Source: Acanthopleura granulata
Taxonomy: Eukaryota; Mollusca; Polyplacophora; Chitonida; Chitonidae
Length of the DNA: 64,000 nt
Assembly (NCBI GenBank): GCA_016165875.1
Contig: JABBOT010000001.1
Location: forward strand, 35,519,011 to 35,583,010
Reading direction: 5' to 3'
Position 1 is the first letter of the stretch, and every line of letters starts with the position of its first letter. A program made the position numbers and the translations under genes. A model generated the notes under the pieces. The model ran no database searches, was not told the DNA's origin, and was given only the letters and a program-made list of their open reading frames with translations. Below, piece after piece: positions 34,393 through 47,700 of the stretch.

Positions 34393-35929
34393 GTTATTTC
34401 TTAATATTTATTGCGATCCATGTCGGGAAAGGAGACATAAAAGAGAACAATTTTGAACGGATTTATTTGGTCCTATTGCATCTTTAGTGATTTAAACACA
34501 AATTAGCCAGTGAATGGTGATGCATTTCATACGCTGTCTAGAGATTTCTTTAACTGACAATCCCCTGGTGCTCATTCTTTGAACATTTGGTGAATTTAAG
34601 GCAGTTTGTGTGTGTGTGTGTGTGGGGGGGGGGTAACCTCATTTCACGCAAAATGATGGAGACGGTTGTTTGTGTACACCAGGCCATATCTACATGTAGA
34701 TCATACATCCGTTAGGTTATATGCCATCTTACATCTATTATATGCCTGTGAGGAATGGACCACAAACTGTTGATACTTATGATAATTGCTGACAATTTTG
34801 ACATTTTAACTTATTGTTTCAGTGAGAGTAAGTTGCAAAATATATGGCAAGAATAGTTTGAATGGTACAATTAACAAAACAGATCATTCCACACTCGGTA
34901 TATTTAAAACACGAATATAACACACCGTATGATTTCAAGAAAGTTTATTTTACTCGTAAGTATTCCTCAGTTGTTATGCACAACTTTAGCATTAAGCATA
35001 ATTGAAGGAATGACGTTTTTTTGGTTTCATTTTTATTTATTAATTTATTTTTTTCTCAGACATTTTGACACATTCGTTACCAGGAACAGTCATTGTCTAT
35101 TGCACCGATTCATTACACTCCTTGCTTAATCAACAGGTGTCCTTTAATTACTTCCAGACGCATGTGCATCAGCGAAATCCAGCTTTCGAATCTGCTGTAT
35201 TGCTTTTGTACGAACTTCCTTAAAGTCTTTGGAACGGTAAGACGCCAGACAGATGTCTCTGATGAGTCTTTAATTAATTAACCCTTTTAACGTTGGAGTC
35301 TTTCACTAATTAAAGTACTTAAGACCAGTGAGACTGTGGCTCTTTTAGGGTCCTCTGATTTAGTGAGGCCTGAAGTCGGTTCCCCTGTCTAGGCACCCGG
35401 ATTATAGTCTGTGGCGGAGAAGCGAACGAGAACAGTCCTGCTCTGTCAGTCTTCTAAGGCAGTAGACTGACTGCTGTGCTAGGTACTTTCATTATGCGGT
35501 TACTAATACTATTGTATGTTCAAAATGTTAAAGAGGTACACATTTCTGAAAGAGGAACATCCAAACTGATATCCATTGCAACGTGGTAAACTGTTATCAA
35601 TCGGGATAGATCAAAATCATAACAACTGAAAATGAAGTATAAAAATTAAAACTCTTCTGCGAGACCCGAGTGTTTTCAAATCGTGATAGGCTACATTCAC
35701 TCGACCACACTGCACAAAATACATATGTACTTTCTCTGTCATGCGTGTATGTTATCGTGTTCATCTTGTATCATACTACATAATACTGGTGCTATGGAAG
35801 TTTGTTTTCATTTTAGTGAGATATGATAATAGTAGGAAACAAATACAGCAGTCTGATAACAACCAAGTTATTTTAGTGCGTAACTGATAGTCATTTAATG
35901 TTATAGACCGTTAGAGTACTCCAGTTCTC

Positions 35930-36215
35930 TAACTTATTTAGACTTATTTATTTATATACTACTTATTTATTTATTTATTTATTTATTTATATATTTGATT
36001 GATATTTCACTTATACGACGGCGGCCAGCATTATGTTAGGAGGAAAGCGGGCAGAGCCGCGATGAAACCCAAGACCATCCGCAGGTTGCGGGCGGACCTT
36101 CCCATGTACGGCAGGACAGGAAGCCAGCATGAGCTGGAGTTGATCTCACAGCGACCGCATTGGCGGGAGGCTTCAGAGCCATTACGCTGCGCTAGCGCAG
36201 TAACGTTCACTATGT
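35930..36215 (-). mobile_element. SINE with long ATTT tail
   Basis: Long TTTA repeat, then TATTTCACTTATACGACGGC through CCTTCCCATGTACGGC to the tRNA-like head (GGCTTCAGAGCCATTACGCT). The part bearing the CGTACTCAAG string is missing. Confidence 0.8.
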
Positions 36216-37137
36216 GATGAGGAGAATGCTATTGCTACTGTATGACTTAACTGAGTGAACTGTGCACACCCTAATTGCCTTGAGTAAATTGTGCTTAGAA
36301 GCAGTTATCCGAAAGTGAATATAGGGTACCGTACTGTGCCGCTTTTGTTCGTGTAACAGTTAGTAACTCACATTTTAACACATGTTTTCATTAATAGATC
36401 CATTAGTACACTGTCAAGGGAAAGATGTATTTAGTCATTGTATTCTGTCACTAATGCTGGAACAGAGGCTTTGAATCCATCTTGCACTGAACACAGCATG
36501 AATGCTCTTCTTTCATGTGGCGTACACAAGCAAACCGTGACGTACCGTGCGATAATACCTTGTAATAACAGGTCAAGCACTCAGTTATGTGTACTGTAAG
36601 TCACATATGTTCCAGGTTAAAACTCTAACGACTTAAATCATGGATGTCCGAATTTTTGCCGCAGAAATAATAGATTGCGACCTCGAGAAGCATTCATACA
36701 TCGAATGCATTTTTAAATATGCATAATATACCACGCGTTGGTGAGGTTTTAAAACCCCACATGGTATTCGGTTTTATGTATATGTTTGTCGTTTCGTGTG
36801 CAGTAAGCAATCTCAAATCAACCGGCGAGTTTTGTTGAGGAATGTTCCCATTCGTCAACGAGTCATGCTCTGAATGAAATAAGTATAAAGCGCTGAAACG
36901 TGAACAAAGATTTAAAGTGGAACATACTTGTATGGAACCAAAGTATTTAAGTATAGCATGAACATCGCTTGTGTGTCAATGGGAAAAGTATATTTTGGTT
37001 GAAATTAAAAAAAAAAAACAACTTCAACATGTACTAAGATTAGGACACGGGCATATTGGTGCAGTTGGCAATTAACCATATTGGTTATTGTGCTAGACCC
37101 CTCAAATAAGTCAAACCTGTATTATTTACATACATGC

Positions 37138-37405
37138 ATTTATTTATTTATTTATTTGATTGGCGTTTTACGCCGTACTCAAGAATATTTCACTTATATG
37201 ATGTCTGCCAGCATTATGATTGAAGGAAACCAGATAGAGTCCGGGGGAAACCCACGGCCATCCGCAAATTGTTGGCAGATCTTCCCACGTACGGCCGGAG
37301 AGTAAGCCAGCATGAGCTGGACTTGGACTCATAGCTACCACATTGCTGGGAGGCTCCTAGGTGATTACGCTACGCCAGGGCGCTAACCAACTGAGCCTCG
37401 GAGGC
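37138..37405 (-). mobile_element. Near full-length SINE
   Basis: Complete from the TTTA tail (TTTGATTGGCGTTTTACGCC) to GAGCCTCGGAGGCCCC, the reverse of the tRNA-like start. A- and B-box regions are recognisable on the minus strand. Lies in unit U0. Confidence 0.88.
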
Positions 37406-38060
37406 CCCACATTACCCGTAGAATTCATTCATATATTTGCAAATAAAAGTATACAACTGCATGGTAATATTAAATATAATAAGGCGGGGCTGTCATCGAT
37501 GTATATAGGGTAGACCTACACGCTTGACGGCCATACCAATAATAAACGATTGTTTAGATTTTTGTTTCATCGTCAGAGAAAATCGGATGTCTTGAATGTG
37601 CTAAACTCCATTTTGGCTTATTAGCATTAAAGTCGCTTTTTCCATTGTGTGCCACCCCCTTCCCCATCTTTAGAAGTAAATCTTCACTTAATCCGGTGAA
37701 TTCTGAAGGCACGATGGCACGATGCAGCCAATATTTAGACATTCAACCAAATTATATCAACGAGCCCAGAAGGGTTTCCTCACTCCTTTGGCTTTGGGCT
37801 ATATTTGTGCAAATTCGATTTTATTAGTTGGTTTTCAATCACATCCTGGCAAACATCCTCTAATCTGTCTTACATTACTCATGGAGATTTCATTGATAAG
37901 TTCCATCCGTAGTTGAAATTCAGATAAATTTAAAAGACTTATGTAAAAGATTTCTCATTTCCAGTTCTGCCGTTTATGTATATATATCTTTTACGAGGTC
38001 ATCTATGACGAGGGCTACTGAGTTAAGGCAATCACTACTGTCTGAATATACATTTTAATA

Positions 38061-41000
38061 ATGAACCACAAACTGTTAAAGCTGGCGATAATTATTGATA
38101 ATTCCTTTAACAGCTTGTCTTTTCCGTGTTGCATTATTCGGCCAGAGGTGTTAGAAAGTTACACAAATGTTGTAAATCAAAAGATTTGGTTTAATCACTT
38201 AAAAAAACAGGTCCCTTCATATTCAGTGTATAACTGGAATCGGAATTTAGCAAGTCATATGCTTTGTCTCAATAAAGAATTTATTTTGCGGATGAATGGA
38301 AAGATATGTCATCCACCTATTAAAGAAACTTAATGTTAACAGGATATAAACTAAATTAATTTAAGCCCTTCTGTCGTTAGTCTGAGCGATCCTAACGCAT
38401 TCGTAACAACGAACACTCATTGTCTGTTCCATGGATTCATTATTAAGTAACAGTCGGCTTTTAATTACTTGCAGACAAATCCAGTTCAACACAGGTTTTA
38501 AATCCTCCACCAAAGCTTATGTTAATAATTTAAATAAAGTAAAAGACAGACATCCCTGTCGAGACTACAACTCATTGACCCTTTTAACCTTGAAAACTTT
38601 CGATGACTGAAGTACTTGATACTAATCAGACTTTGGCGATGTTGGAATCCTGAGATAAAGTGTGAGCGGAAGTGGGCTTCCAGCCTAGGTGTTCGTATTT
38701 TAGTCTATGACAGGGAAGTGAACGAGAACAGTTATGTGCTGTCAGTCTAGTAGGACGATAGCAATGATTATGTTGTGCTACACGGTTCTAGACACGTGCG
38801 TGCAAGACACGGGAGTGCACATTTCTGAAAGATGAACACGGAAGCTGATATACATTATAACCTTGTACACGAAAATTGTTACACATCTGTACAGATCGAA
38901 TTGATATCACAATCTCTGGCATCGCAAGTGACACTGAAGTACAAAATACTCCTCGGGTGTCTGCGTGGACGAAGTGTTCGCCCAGCAGAATGACGCAGGA
39001 GACCCTCACCAATGCGGTCGCTGTGGGTTTAAGTCCAACTAATGCTATCCTCCACTCTGGCAGTACGCAGAAATTCTGTCAGCAACCTGAGGATGGTTGT
39101 GGGTTTCCCCTGCGCTCAGCCGTGTTTCCTCCCACCATAATGCTTGTTGTTGTATTAGTGAAATTTCTTGAGCACGGCGTAAACCACCAATCAAATAAAT
39201 GAACAAAGTGCTCTTCTCTGAGAGGCGAGGGCTTTCAAATCTTCGTGCAGGGCTACACTTTGGGACTGGCGGGCAGTGAACATTGTACCAGTACAGAGCA
39301 CAAGATGCACATGTTCTCTGTCTCTGTTATACATGTGTGTTACTTATATAACCTTATATACTGAATAATGTCCTCACTATGAAGTTTTTCTTTTTATTTT
39401 GTCATAATGCATGATAATATTAAGAAACATGCAATAGCTGTTTGGCTAAAATCAAATTATTCTAGTGCGTAACCGATAGCCCTTTAAAATTATAGACTGA
39501 TAGAATATTTCTGTATAGTGTGTAGGTGACATGCACTATCCCCCTTGTCGTGAGCACTCTGGTACAAGAATCCGCGTTCATCGTAAGGTGAAGAGATCGG
39601 CACAATTACCTGAGTGACACATCTCAACTGAGCACACGTCATAACTGACTTGGGTAAATTGGGTAAAAGGGTTATCTTATACGAGCAGTTATCCCGAAAA
39701 GGAGATATAGGGTACCTTACTGACCCGTTTTAGTCCATATTCCAGTTTATAACAAAGATTGCAACAGGTGTGTTCTATAATAAATCCGTATAGTATACAC
39801 CACAAAGGAAATGGTGCAGTTAATGATACAAACTTCACAACAGTGCCCGAACAATGCCATGTCCCCTGTCTCAAACACACGATGAGGGCTGTTCTTCGTC
39901 TGTAGCTAACACAAGCAAACCGTAATGTCCCGCACTATTACTTTCTAATAACAGGTTCTCGATTGCGTCTCTTGGGGCATTTATAGCTATATATTGATTG
40001 CATTTTATAACATGCATATCATCATATACTGATGACATTTGAAAACACTCGTGAAGGGCATAATTACAACCGAGCAAAGAAATAATGACAGGAGAAGACC
40101 AGTCTGAAGACCAGAAACGTTACCTATACAAATCGTATATGTAAAGAAGCTTATAATATTTATCTGAGACTTTAGCTAGCCTGTTTTATTTCGACCTGGT
40201 ATGACATCTGCCGTTCACTATATTCAGTTTTTATGTATATGTTGTTTGGCATGCAGTAAATAAAATGTCTTCAAATCAACCGCCGAGTTTTGTTTAGGAA
40301 TGTTCTTATCCGCCAATGAATTATGCTCTGAATGAATGGAGTACCAACCACTGGCACATGAGCAAAGCTACAAAGTGGAACGACATCAACAAACCAAAGT
40401 ACGGTATGAGCGAAACTTGCGTGTCAATGGAAAAGGCAGGCATTTTCTTATTATTAAGGAATTTAAATATTTGTACACAGGCTGGTGTGTGTGGGTGAGG
40501 GTGGGGTGGTGATTTCAGTAGGCTTCCATTCTGTAATGATCCCAGCCAGCTCAAATAACATGAAATACGTTACCTAGTAGAGTTCATTTTGAACACTTGT
40601 TCATGCACATGAATGCAGAGAAAAGCATTCCACTACCAGGTTATAAAGATTACTTATGTAGATACGGCGGGCCTCCACACTTAACGGCCATCCTCATAAT
40701 CAGCGCTCGGTCAGATTTCTGATTTCTTGGCAGAGAAGTCGGACACCTGGAACTAACATCACATCAACACGTCGCCTGCATGCTGGAACTGTTCTGCAGA
40801 TTAACTGTTTGGTCATTTGTATGGTTTTGATTACATGATTTCCCAAGTTTCCAAGAAAAGCTTCTTTCATTTCAGTGAATCCTGAAGAAATGATATCACG
40901 ATGCAACCACTTTTACTCGAGAGATTAATTGCTTCACCATACATCCCACAGAAACACAACAATCTATTTTGCAAAATTTCTTCAGTTTCATGGCCTCAAA

Positions 41001-41240
41001 CTACATTTGCGCAATTTTTTTTAGGGTTGATGTCGAATCACAACATGGTTAACATCCTTCAAACTCACCCAATTTCGGGAGACTTCATTAATTGGCAAGC
41101 TTTTCTGTTAACCGAATGGCTGGCTTTGCGCTAACTTTAATGTACCGTCCTTTATGTATATCATCATGGGGCCATCTAACAACTACAGGAAAGTATACTG
41201 AGTTTATACGAGAACACCTGCAGATACATTTTAGTAAGAA
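38061..41240. repeat. Diverged tandem unit U1 (about 3.2 kb)
   Basis: Second tandem unit, beginning ACCACAAACTGTTAAAGCTG and followed by a third, partial unit beginning near 41,241 (ACTACAAACTGTCAAAGCTA). It contains one SINE on the plus strand. No gene was recognised in it; short open frames are not shared between units. Confidence 0.6.
38970..39201 (+). mobile_element. SINE, plus strand, head shortened
   Basis: ACCCTCACCAATGCGGTCGC through TTCCTCCCACCATAATGCTT to AACCACCAATCAAATAAATG. The opposite orientation from the SINEs in U0 shows separate insertion. Confidence 0.82.
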
Positions 41241-42643
41241 CTACAAACTGTCAAAGCTAGTAATAAGTATTGAAAATTCAGTTCAAAGACATGCCAGTCT
41301 GTATTATCCTTGTTGCGTAATTTGGCCAGAGATGTTACAAAGTTGCAATCAAAACTTTGATTTATTCACTTCACAAAATATACTTCTCCATATTCAGTGT
41401 AAATATGGAAGAGAAATTTAGTACACCATATCCGTTGTTTCAATGAAGAAATTAATTTTGCGGATAAAACAAAAGTCACAGCCTAGCATCCACTTACAGA
41501 TATTCAGTGTTCGCACACGGCAAAACTGAAGGAATTGAAGTTTTTCTTTTGTCAGTCTGAACGATCCTGGCGTATTGGTTGCAACGAACAACAGTTGGCA
41601 GTACCACCGATTCATTATACTCGCTGATTAATTAACAGCCGGTGATTAATTACTTTCAGGCAAATCCAGTGCGCCGCGAAGTCCAGTTTACAAATCTTCA
41701 ATAGAGACTTATATTAATGGTTTCAATGAAGTAACACTTTCGTCAAGTCACAGGACGGACATCCCTGTCGAGTCTTTAACTCATTGATCCTCTCAACCTT
41801 TGAGGACTCGGTTAATTAAAGTGCTTAAGACCAATCAGACAGTGGCTCTGTTGGAATCGTCTGGTAAAGTTAGACTGAAAGTCAGTTCCATAGCTTCGGA
41901 TCTTAGTCTGCGAATGCGAAGCCGACGGGAACAGTCACGTTTTGTCAATCAAGAATTTCGTCTTGTAAAAGGAAGAGTGACGAAAAAAAGAACTCTACAT
42001 GCCTCGTACAGTTGCAAGTATTCTCGGTGTGTTGAGGTTAACTGTTCATGTGTGCAACTTGGGGGCCCACAACAGTGTTAATAATCGAAATATTCTGGGC
42101 AAATCGAAGCCGTGTTTTATGGTCTAAACTTTCCATAGTATGTATCAACACTGCTAGGGTTTATTAGCCTATTAGTGTTTATGCAAAATGGTATCATCTC
42201 TTACAAACACATTCTTGTGCACCTCGAAACAAACCCTATCTCAAAATGTCCACATTCTTCTTAACAATTCTGTAAACGTCATACCATTATAACCCCTGCT
42301 ACTGGTGTTTGCTTCACAGGGGTTCTCCCAAATTGTTCTCCTGAACTACCTGAAACAATAATTGATATGCACTAATGGGTAAAAAACATGTAATGGTGTG
42401 CAGGGTGGGGTCCACGTAGGACGCGGTGGGGTGGAAGTACAAGTTGGGTGGGGTACTAGGCCAGTTGTAATGCTGATCTAAGACTTTTTCTTTGTTTTCT
42501 CAGACATTGTGCTTTATCAAATGTTGAGTTTATTGATATCTTCGATAAACCATTCCCTCCACAAACTGTCATGTTGGCGTATAAAGCCCGACCCTGGGCT
42601 GAAAAAAGAAAACTGCGTAATTAGGTGTTCAGCTTACGCTAAA
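41241..42643. repeat. Partial tandem unit U2, joins the palindrome's left arm
   Basis: Its first 850 bp match U0 and U1 (for example CATCCCTGTCGAGTCTTTAA at 41,760, similar to 38,551). From 41,640 it also pairs with the right arm near 55,690-55,060, so the tandem units and the palindrome share ancestry. No gene seen. Confidence 0.55.
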
Positions 42644-42706
42644 TTTTTCACTTGTGCATTTTTCACTTGTGCATTTTTCACTTGTGCATTTTTCACTTGT
42701 GCATTT
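42644..42706 (+). repeat. 15-bp tandem repeat, four copies
   Basis: TTTTTCACTTGTGCA repeated four times with almost no change. Because 15 is a multiple of three, it leaves open frames in several phases (repeated CAFFT or HLCIF), which are not genes. Confidence 0.85.
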
Positions 42707-42929
42707 ACTATTGCAACTACTATTCAGGTAGCCGTGCCAAATACAGATGTAATATAATGAAAAGCAGAGGGGTGGCCAAGAAATGTAAAGAGTTGCTAGG
42801 GAAATTTACAGTCTCAACTCTTCAAGGTACTTTAAAAACGACGAACACAGCCTGGGTAACATTAATTGTTGAATCTATTAAAGATCAGTAGCTAGTAATA
42901 TTTATTCAGCTAACCCCATAAGCCGGAAC

Positions 42930-43455
42930 TGTATCTACTTGAATTTGTTTCTGCACCCCAAGGCAGATTTATGTGTAGCCCTCGAGGCAGTTCCTAAGGC
43001 AGGAGAAAGAAATCTATAGCTAGTAATCCAGGGACGTAGTCCATTGTTCTCATCTGGGTGGGATACCCACCTGTTGAGCCGGGTACCTCCAACACGGTAA
43101 GGTCTTGTCCTGGGTGCTGAGCTGTGTTTGTCCTGTGGTTCTAAACATAATCAGCTCCGATACCACTCACCTGGACACGAGTCCCCGGGGTATAATGGGC
43201 ACGCCCCGCTGGGTACCTGGTACCGGTGGTGGGAGGAGTGGAGTAGGACATGACAGCCCCGGACGTGGCAGATCTATGCTAACGAGTTAGGCTCCACGGG
43301 CATTGACCACCAATCAGTCTCTGTACTATAAAAGACCACCAGATTGCACAACTGATCATTTACACCTGATATGCCCATCGGACACAGTCCTCCTTTCGGA
43401 AATTTATTCACGTTAAGGATTGTACCAATACTAGGTGATAATTTTTGCATGCAAG
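42930..43455 (+). repeat. Conserved 5' flank of copy 1
   Basis: About 525 bp upstream of copy 1 aligns by eye with the flanks of copies 2 and 3, including a GACGTAGTCCATTG-like string, a GGTACCTCC motif, a TATAATGGGC-like string and the TATA box. Duplication therefore carried promoter and leader along with the coding sequence. GC is higher than in the surroundings. Confidence 0.75.
43327..43334 (+). promoter_or_regulatory. TATA box of copy 1
   Basis: TATAAAAG, 122 nt before the ATG of copy 1, inside a block shared with the other copies. Predicted transcription start is about 30 nt downstream, giving a leader of about 100 nt. The block around it (CTATAAAAGACCACCAGATT) also occurs before copy 3. 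Confidence 0.7.
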
Positions 43456-44447
43456 ATGGTTTTCAAGAGGCTCTTACGCAATACTGGTAAGTTGTAACAC
43501 ACACACACAGCAATGGAGTGAAGAGCGAAGTGCATGGTTCTACGTTAGCTACATTTATATATTTATCTTCACAAAGAGGGAAGTGCTTTTGCAATCTACT
43601 TTGATATTTCACTTATGTCAAGATGTGCAATGTATCTGCAAGGTGTTCTTCACATGTAGTTCATTTTCCTATAGTTGTGAAATCGTGCAGTTGTGTTTAT
43701 TTCCAGTTCTGCGGTTTAATTATGTTTGATACACACACATACATGTAGTCATATGCTATTTCTTGATTTTCAGCCAACAAGATCAAGAAGCACACGTTTC
43801 TATACCACCTCCCCTTGCAGGTCACACAGGCTCGATTCTCCCAGTCCACGATACCTGAGGGCCTGGCTGTGTCCCAATATCCGGGCACTCAATGTTGCGT
43901 CATGGCGATGACGGCCCTGGTGACGTCACAGCAGATCGCCGCTCATGACTGGACGTCTGACACTCTCGACAACGTCATCATTTCGGGGGATAAGCTGCAT
44001 TCGGATTGGATAGCTGCAACCGGGAGATCAGATTCCAAAGAAAAAAGAATTGCAGTGGAAGAACTTCCAGACAAATGTTTGTCACATGGGCAGTGTTTTA
44101 AAATTCGCCATGGAAAGATTCACTACGGCACGTTGGACATGAGTCGACAAACGTCCGAGGAGTTCAAACTGAAGACGTTTGGGGAGGCTCTGGACTACTG
44201 TCTCTCTCGACGATTTAATGGCGCTCTTCTTACAATACAGGACAAAACCATGGCCATCTTCTACAAGAAAGGTTTCCTCTATCTGTGCGACTCACACGGG
44301 TATGACAGTATGGGGAAACCGCGCAGAAATGGACAGGCCATACTCGCTAAATTTGTAAACCGGGACCATTTGGTGTACTATATCAAACACCGGGAAGTCG
44401 CATCCGCCATGTTTAATCTTGTCCCATTTACGGTCACTGGACAGTGA
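43456..44447 (+). CDS. Herpes_teg_N-like (C76) cysteine protease gene, copy 1
   Basis: Two coding exons, 43456-43486 and 43774-44447, joined across a 287-nt phase-1 intron (GTAAGT...TTTTCAG); 234 residues. The open frame from TTG at 43815 is only part of exon 2. Start chosen at ATG 43456 (MVFKRLLRNT) because it is kept in all copies and follows a TATA box by about 120 nt. Seen: VTQARFS (Gln29), YPGTQCCVMAMTALV (Cys51 or Cys52), DWTSDTLDNVIISGDKL, GALLTIQDKTMAIF, YLCDSHG (Asp183, His185). This layout fits peptidase family C76, whose Gln, Cys and Asp-x-His form the site of a deubiquitinase. The family name is from memory of motif layout, without a search. No signal peptide or membrane helix, so probably cytoplasmic or nuclear. 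It lies in the left arm of the palindrome, convergent with copy 2. It could instead be a protease domain captured from a mobile element. Confidence 0.8.
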
Positions 44448-44729
44448 AAATTCCCGTGTATATCGTCTATTTAATTTATTTTTGCCGTCACAGAAAAAGC
44501 TATATTTATATTGTTGTGTGTCACTTGTTATTTACGCACTTGTCAATTTATGTGTTGATTGTTATGTACGATGAATCACTTGTCCCTTAATGGATTACAG
44601 TTATGTGGTGTTTAACAGAGTGTATATGCAAGCAATTTTTTCAGTCTCAAACGCTCTCTGGACCACGTGCTATGTTAAAATTTTAAAACGGCCAAACTTT
44701 GTAACACATCTTATTTCTACAGAATCTAA

Positions 44730-44735
44730 AATAAA
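44730..44735 (+). terminator. Possible polyadenylation signal of copy 1
   Basis: AATAAA about 280 nt after the stop codon of copy 1, in an A-rich stretch. The corresponding place in copy 2 does not show a perfect AATAAA, so this is only a candidate. Confidence 0.35.
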
Positions 44736-47700
44736 ATAATAACAATAGAAACTCGAATTTTTCCTCTCGTGTTCCTTATCCGGATATTATTCTACATGTG
44801 CATTGTGTATTGTTTGCTGCACATTTCACTTAGCCTCAGCTAATAATACAATTCTGATTCTCATGCAACCCCTGCTTTAGAGTGATGAAATGTGCACGTA
44901 AAGACGGAGGCAACGAGTCCATTAAACGAAAAAACACAATGAAATTATGGCTGCTAATAATTGTATTTCCAAACGCCTGATGTAGCTTGCTGTGTTTCAG
45001 TGGTCACAGGTTAGCTGATTAGACAGATTAGGTAGTCTCCAAAGACATGTCTTTTCAGAGCTGGCCGCCTGGCAACTATGAAGACGGGTGACGATTTTTG
45101 GTTAGAATTTCAGGTTACGAAGTTTGGTTCAACGTTCTCGACCACATTTAAATGATTTCATGTAAGAGAACTCTGGAGATATCTCATAATTTCGCAACCG
45201 AAGATATATCCTGTCATTCTTATAGTCTGACAACTATGGAGATTAACGGAGGCATTTGTGTAGAATTTCAGGTCACGAAATTTGGCCAAGCTTAGATAAA
45301 TCGTATAGCACAGAGGACGAGCAAAAACACTTCTGTAAGTGAGCAAGTAAGTTTCCGATCAAATTTCAGGAGTGTTGGTCAAATTTAGCTACAACAATCC
45401 CCGAATTTCAGATCAGGCATCTGGAGAGTTGGTCAAAGCTAATCAAGGCTCCAGAACTGCGTGCTGAAATCATTTGAAGAAAGCTTACTTCGAAGGAGTG
45501 TTTGGGATTTTAACCAGGACTAGTGTGTTTCTTTTGCCAGATCTGCGGTGTGATTTGAGCATTCCCTGTAATACACTATTGAGAGCACTTTTACTAGTAG
45601 GCTTAATTCCTCCATATTATCACGAGATCGGGTAAAGCCTCATTGTTTTCGTCTTTCGTGGACAAATCCCAGAATGTCACTAGCTTTGGTCACTAGCTTT
45701 GGTCAGAGATTGTGAGCAGAGTTCCCTGCATTGTGTTCGGCTGTCCATGCCCCGTCACTAATGGGTTCATTTTCACGGCCAGCCTGATCATTACGTCATA
45801 CTCAGTGAGTAGGATGTGTCAATCAGTCTTCTGTTATTCACCTTGAATGTTCCTAAAAACAAAGAAATTCCTACACGCCAAAAAATGACCACTGAAGAAA
45901 TTACAGTAATAACGGACTATAGCTTGTTTTACAGCTTTTAGATTTTATTATGTATAACTTGTGAGTCTTTAGGGCGGAGCAGGTCCGTTGACAACTCACA
46001 GATGCCGCACGCTCCCTCACCCCTACATTTTCCAATGTTCCCTCAGTGCACACATCGCTCTGTGGTCGACCCTTACAACATGTCCAACAGAGAAACGTAA
46101 CAATTGAAATGGTGACGGTGTCAAAAAAGTAACGATGAATAATGACCCATAGCTTCCGATCTGGGAAAAGATAACTGTGACAGGTGCTTGTGAAATGACT
46201 ATGTGAATGCCTAAAAGTGGTGTGCTACGCAATACATAAAGTGTTTGGTGTTTCTTGTAATGTTTCCCCTTACTGGTAAAAGCTCGATTGAGTAGTTTCA
46301 AACATATATGTATCAGTCATTAAGGACTAAGCTCTGTTTACTCCGCTGATGTTGCAATTATAAGTAAAGTAAACAACTTGAATAGATGAAATACTTTAGA
46401 CAATATAATAAAAGCCGTGCACATAAGACATGTAAAAGTTGAAAAGCATACTTTTCCAAGAAAGTGATAATCCACTTTTGTTTGAGGCTTGTCACTACAG
46501 CTCCATATAAAAGTGTTATTATATAGTATTGTGGAATTCTGATGGCTCTATAAGACATCCAAGTGTTGTTGTGGCAAACCATTAGTTACATTTCTCAGCG
46601 ATATACCAATATTTTTAATTCAATTGTGATATTATTAACAAGAAGGAATACACATGATGTGCTTAAAGGTTCATGAATCTTGAAGGGGAGCAAATTTTCG
46701 TCATCTTCCATACATAGGACGGATTAAATCGTAACTAAAACTTGATTGCATATCTTTGCTTCTCCAAATGTCAATGTTACGAATGAACTGTTTATCTGAT
46801 TCTAGATTTTAAATATTAACTCTAATTCTGTCATTTATCCACAGTATCTGCAACATTTTTAAATCACATAGACTTAAGTCACATTGTTACACTCGGGCTG
46901 CTAAAAGACAATTAGCTACAGGGCTAAACCCAACTAGAAAGAAATTCCTCAGCTGCCACACTGTTGTTGTATAATGTTGATGGTATAATGTTGTATACTT
47001 GACTTCTGGCAGTCCTATAACACATGTCACCTTAATTGATGCGCCCAGGTGTTAAGTGCTTGAGCTAATCTCCTCATAAACACAGTAGCCATTCACACCT
47101 CCTCAACCTGTGACACCAATGTGGCCATCTTCTCTTTGTCACCGAGGTAAGAAGCTGTAAGACAACCAGGCTGGAACAAAGCCCCCTGGAGAATCCCTAA
47201 AGCGTTGACATCTTCACGGTGACGGGCCGAGTGATGGACAGAGTTTCACAGTTTTTTTCTCTCACCCGTAAAACTGTTAAGTGTGCAAGGTTACGTCACA
47301 CATCTCAGGCTCGTTACAGGCAATTAGAACTGCAGGTGAGGCAGAATTATTAACGAAATTAACCGTGATTTGGATTACACCCTTACACATGAAAAGTGAT
47401 TTTAATTTAACGAAAAGACGACCAGGCACTTGAAGGCAAACGTGACACGTGACCATCGGTTTCTAAATTCAAGTAGAAATACGGGTGTTTGAAAAATCAC
47501 ATAGTTGTCTTATTCATTTCTTATATATCGACAATCTTCAAACTACTATATAACAGAGAAAATATTTTAACAAACTGAACTCCAATCGTATATAGCTAAC
47601 CTTAAAGCTAGTTTTATAACAGAGAAAATATTTTGAAAAAAATTAAACTTTGGATTCCCATATTATAAGGCTACATTGTGCACCTAAATGACAGTCGTCA

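Larger units (their letters stand above)
30413..34700. other. Upstream flank of the peroxidase gene, no firm gene
   Basis: Contains two SINEs, homopolymer C runs (30,730 and 31,172) and microsatellites. A CpG-bearing stretch at 33,130-33,260 might be a promoter. An open frame at 32,800-32,976 (minus) is discussed under findings. No TATA box could be tied to exon 1. Confidence 0.4.
34760..38060. repeat. Diverged tandem unit U0 (about 3.3 kb)
   Basis: Starts with ACCACAAACTGTTGATACTT and matches unit U1 at several points in order: GCAGTTATCC...ATATAGGGTACC (36,301 and 39,691), TCAAATCAACCG...GAGTTTTGTT (36,815 and 40,275), TTGACGGCCAT-like (37,523 and 40,682). Two SINEs are inserted. No gene was recognised in it. 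Left boundary uncertain. Confidence 0.6.

Noticed and set aside
42509..42891. Open frames with repeated CAFFT/HLCIF residues
   Set aside because: Produced by a 15-bp tandem repeat; no start context or homologue in the mirrored arm.
43815..43823. Start of copy 1 at 43,815
   Set aside because: The codon is TTG, and the frame continues upstream to a splice acceptor that joins a conserved 31-nt ATG exon.
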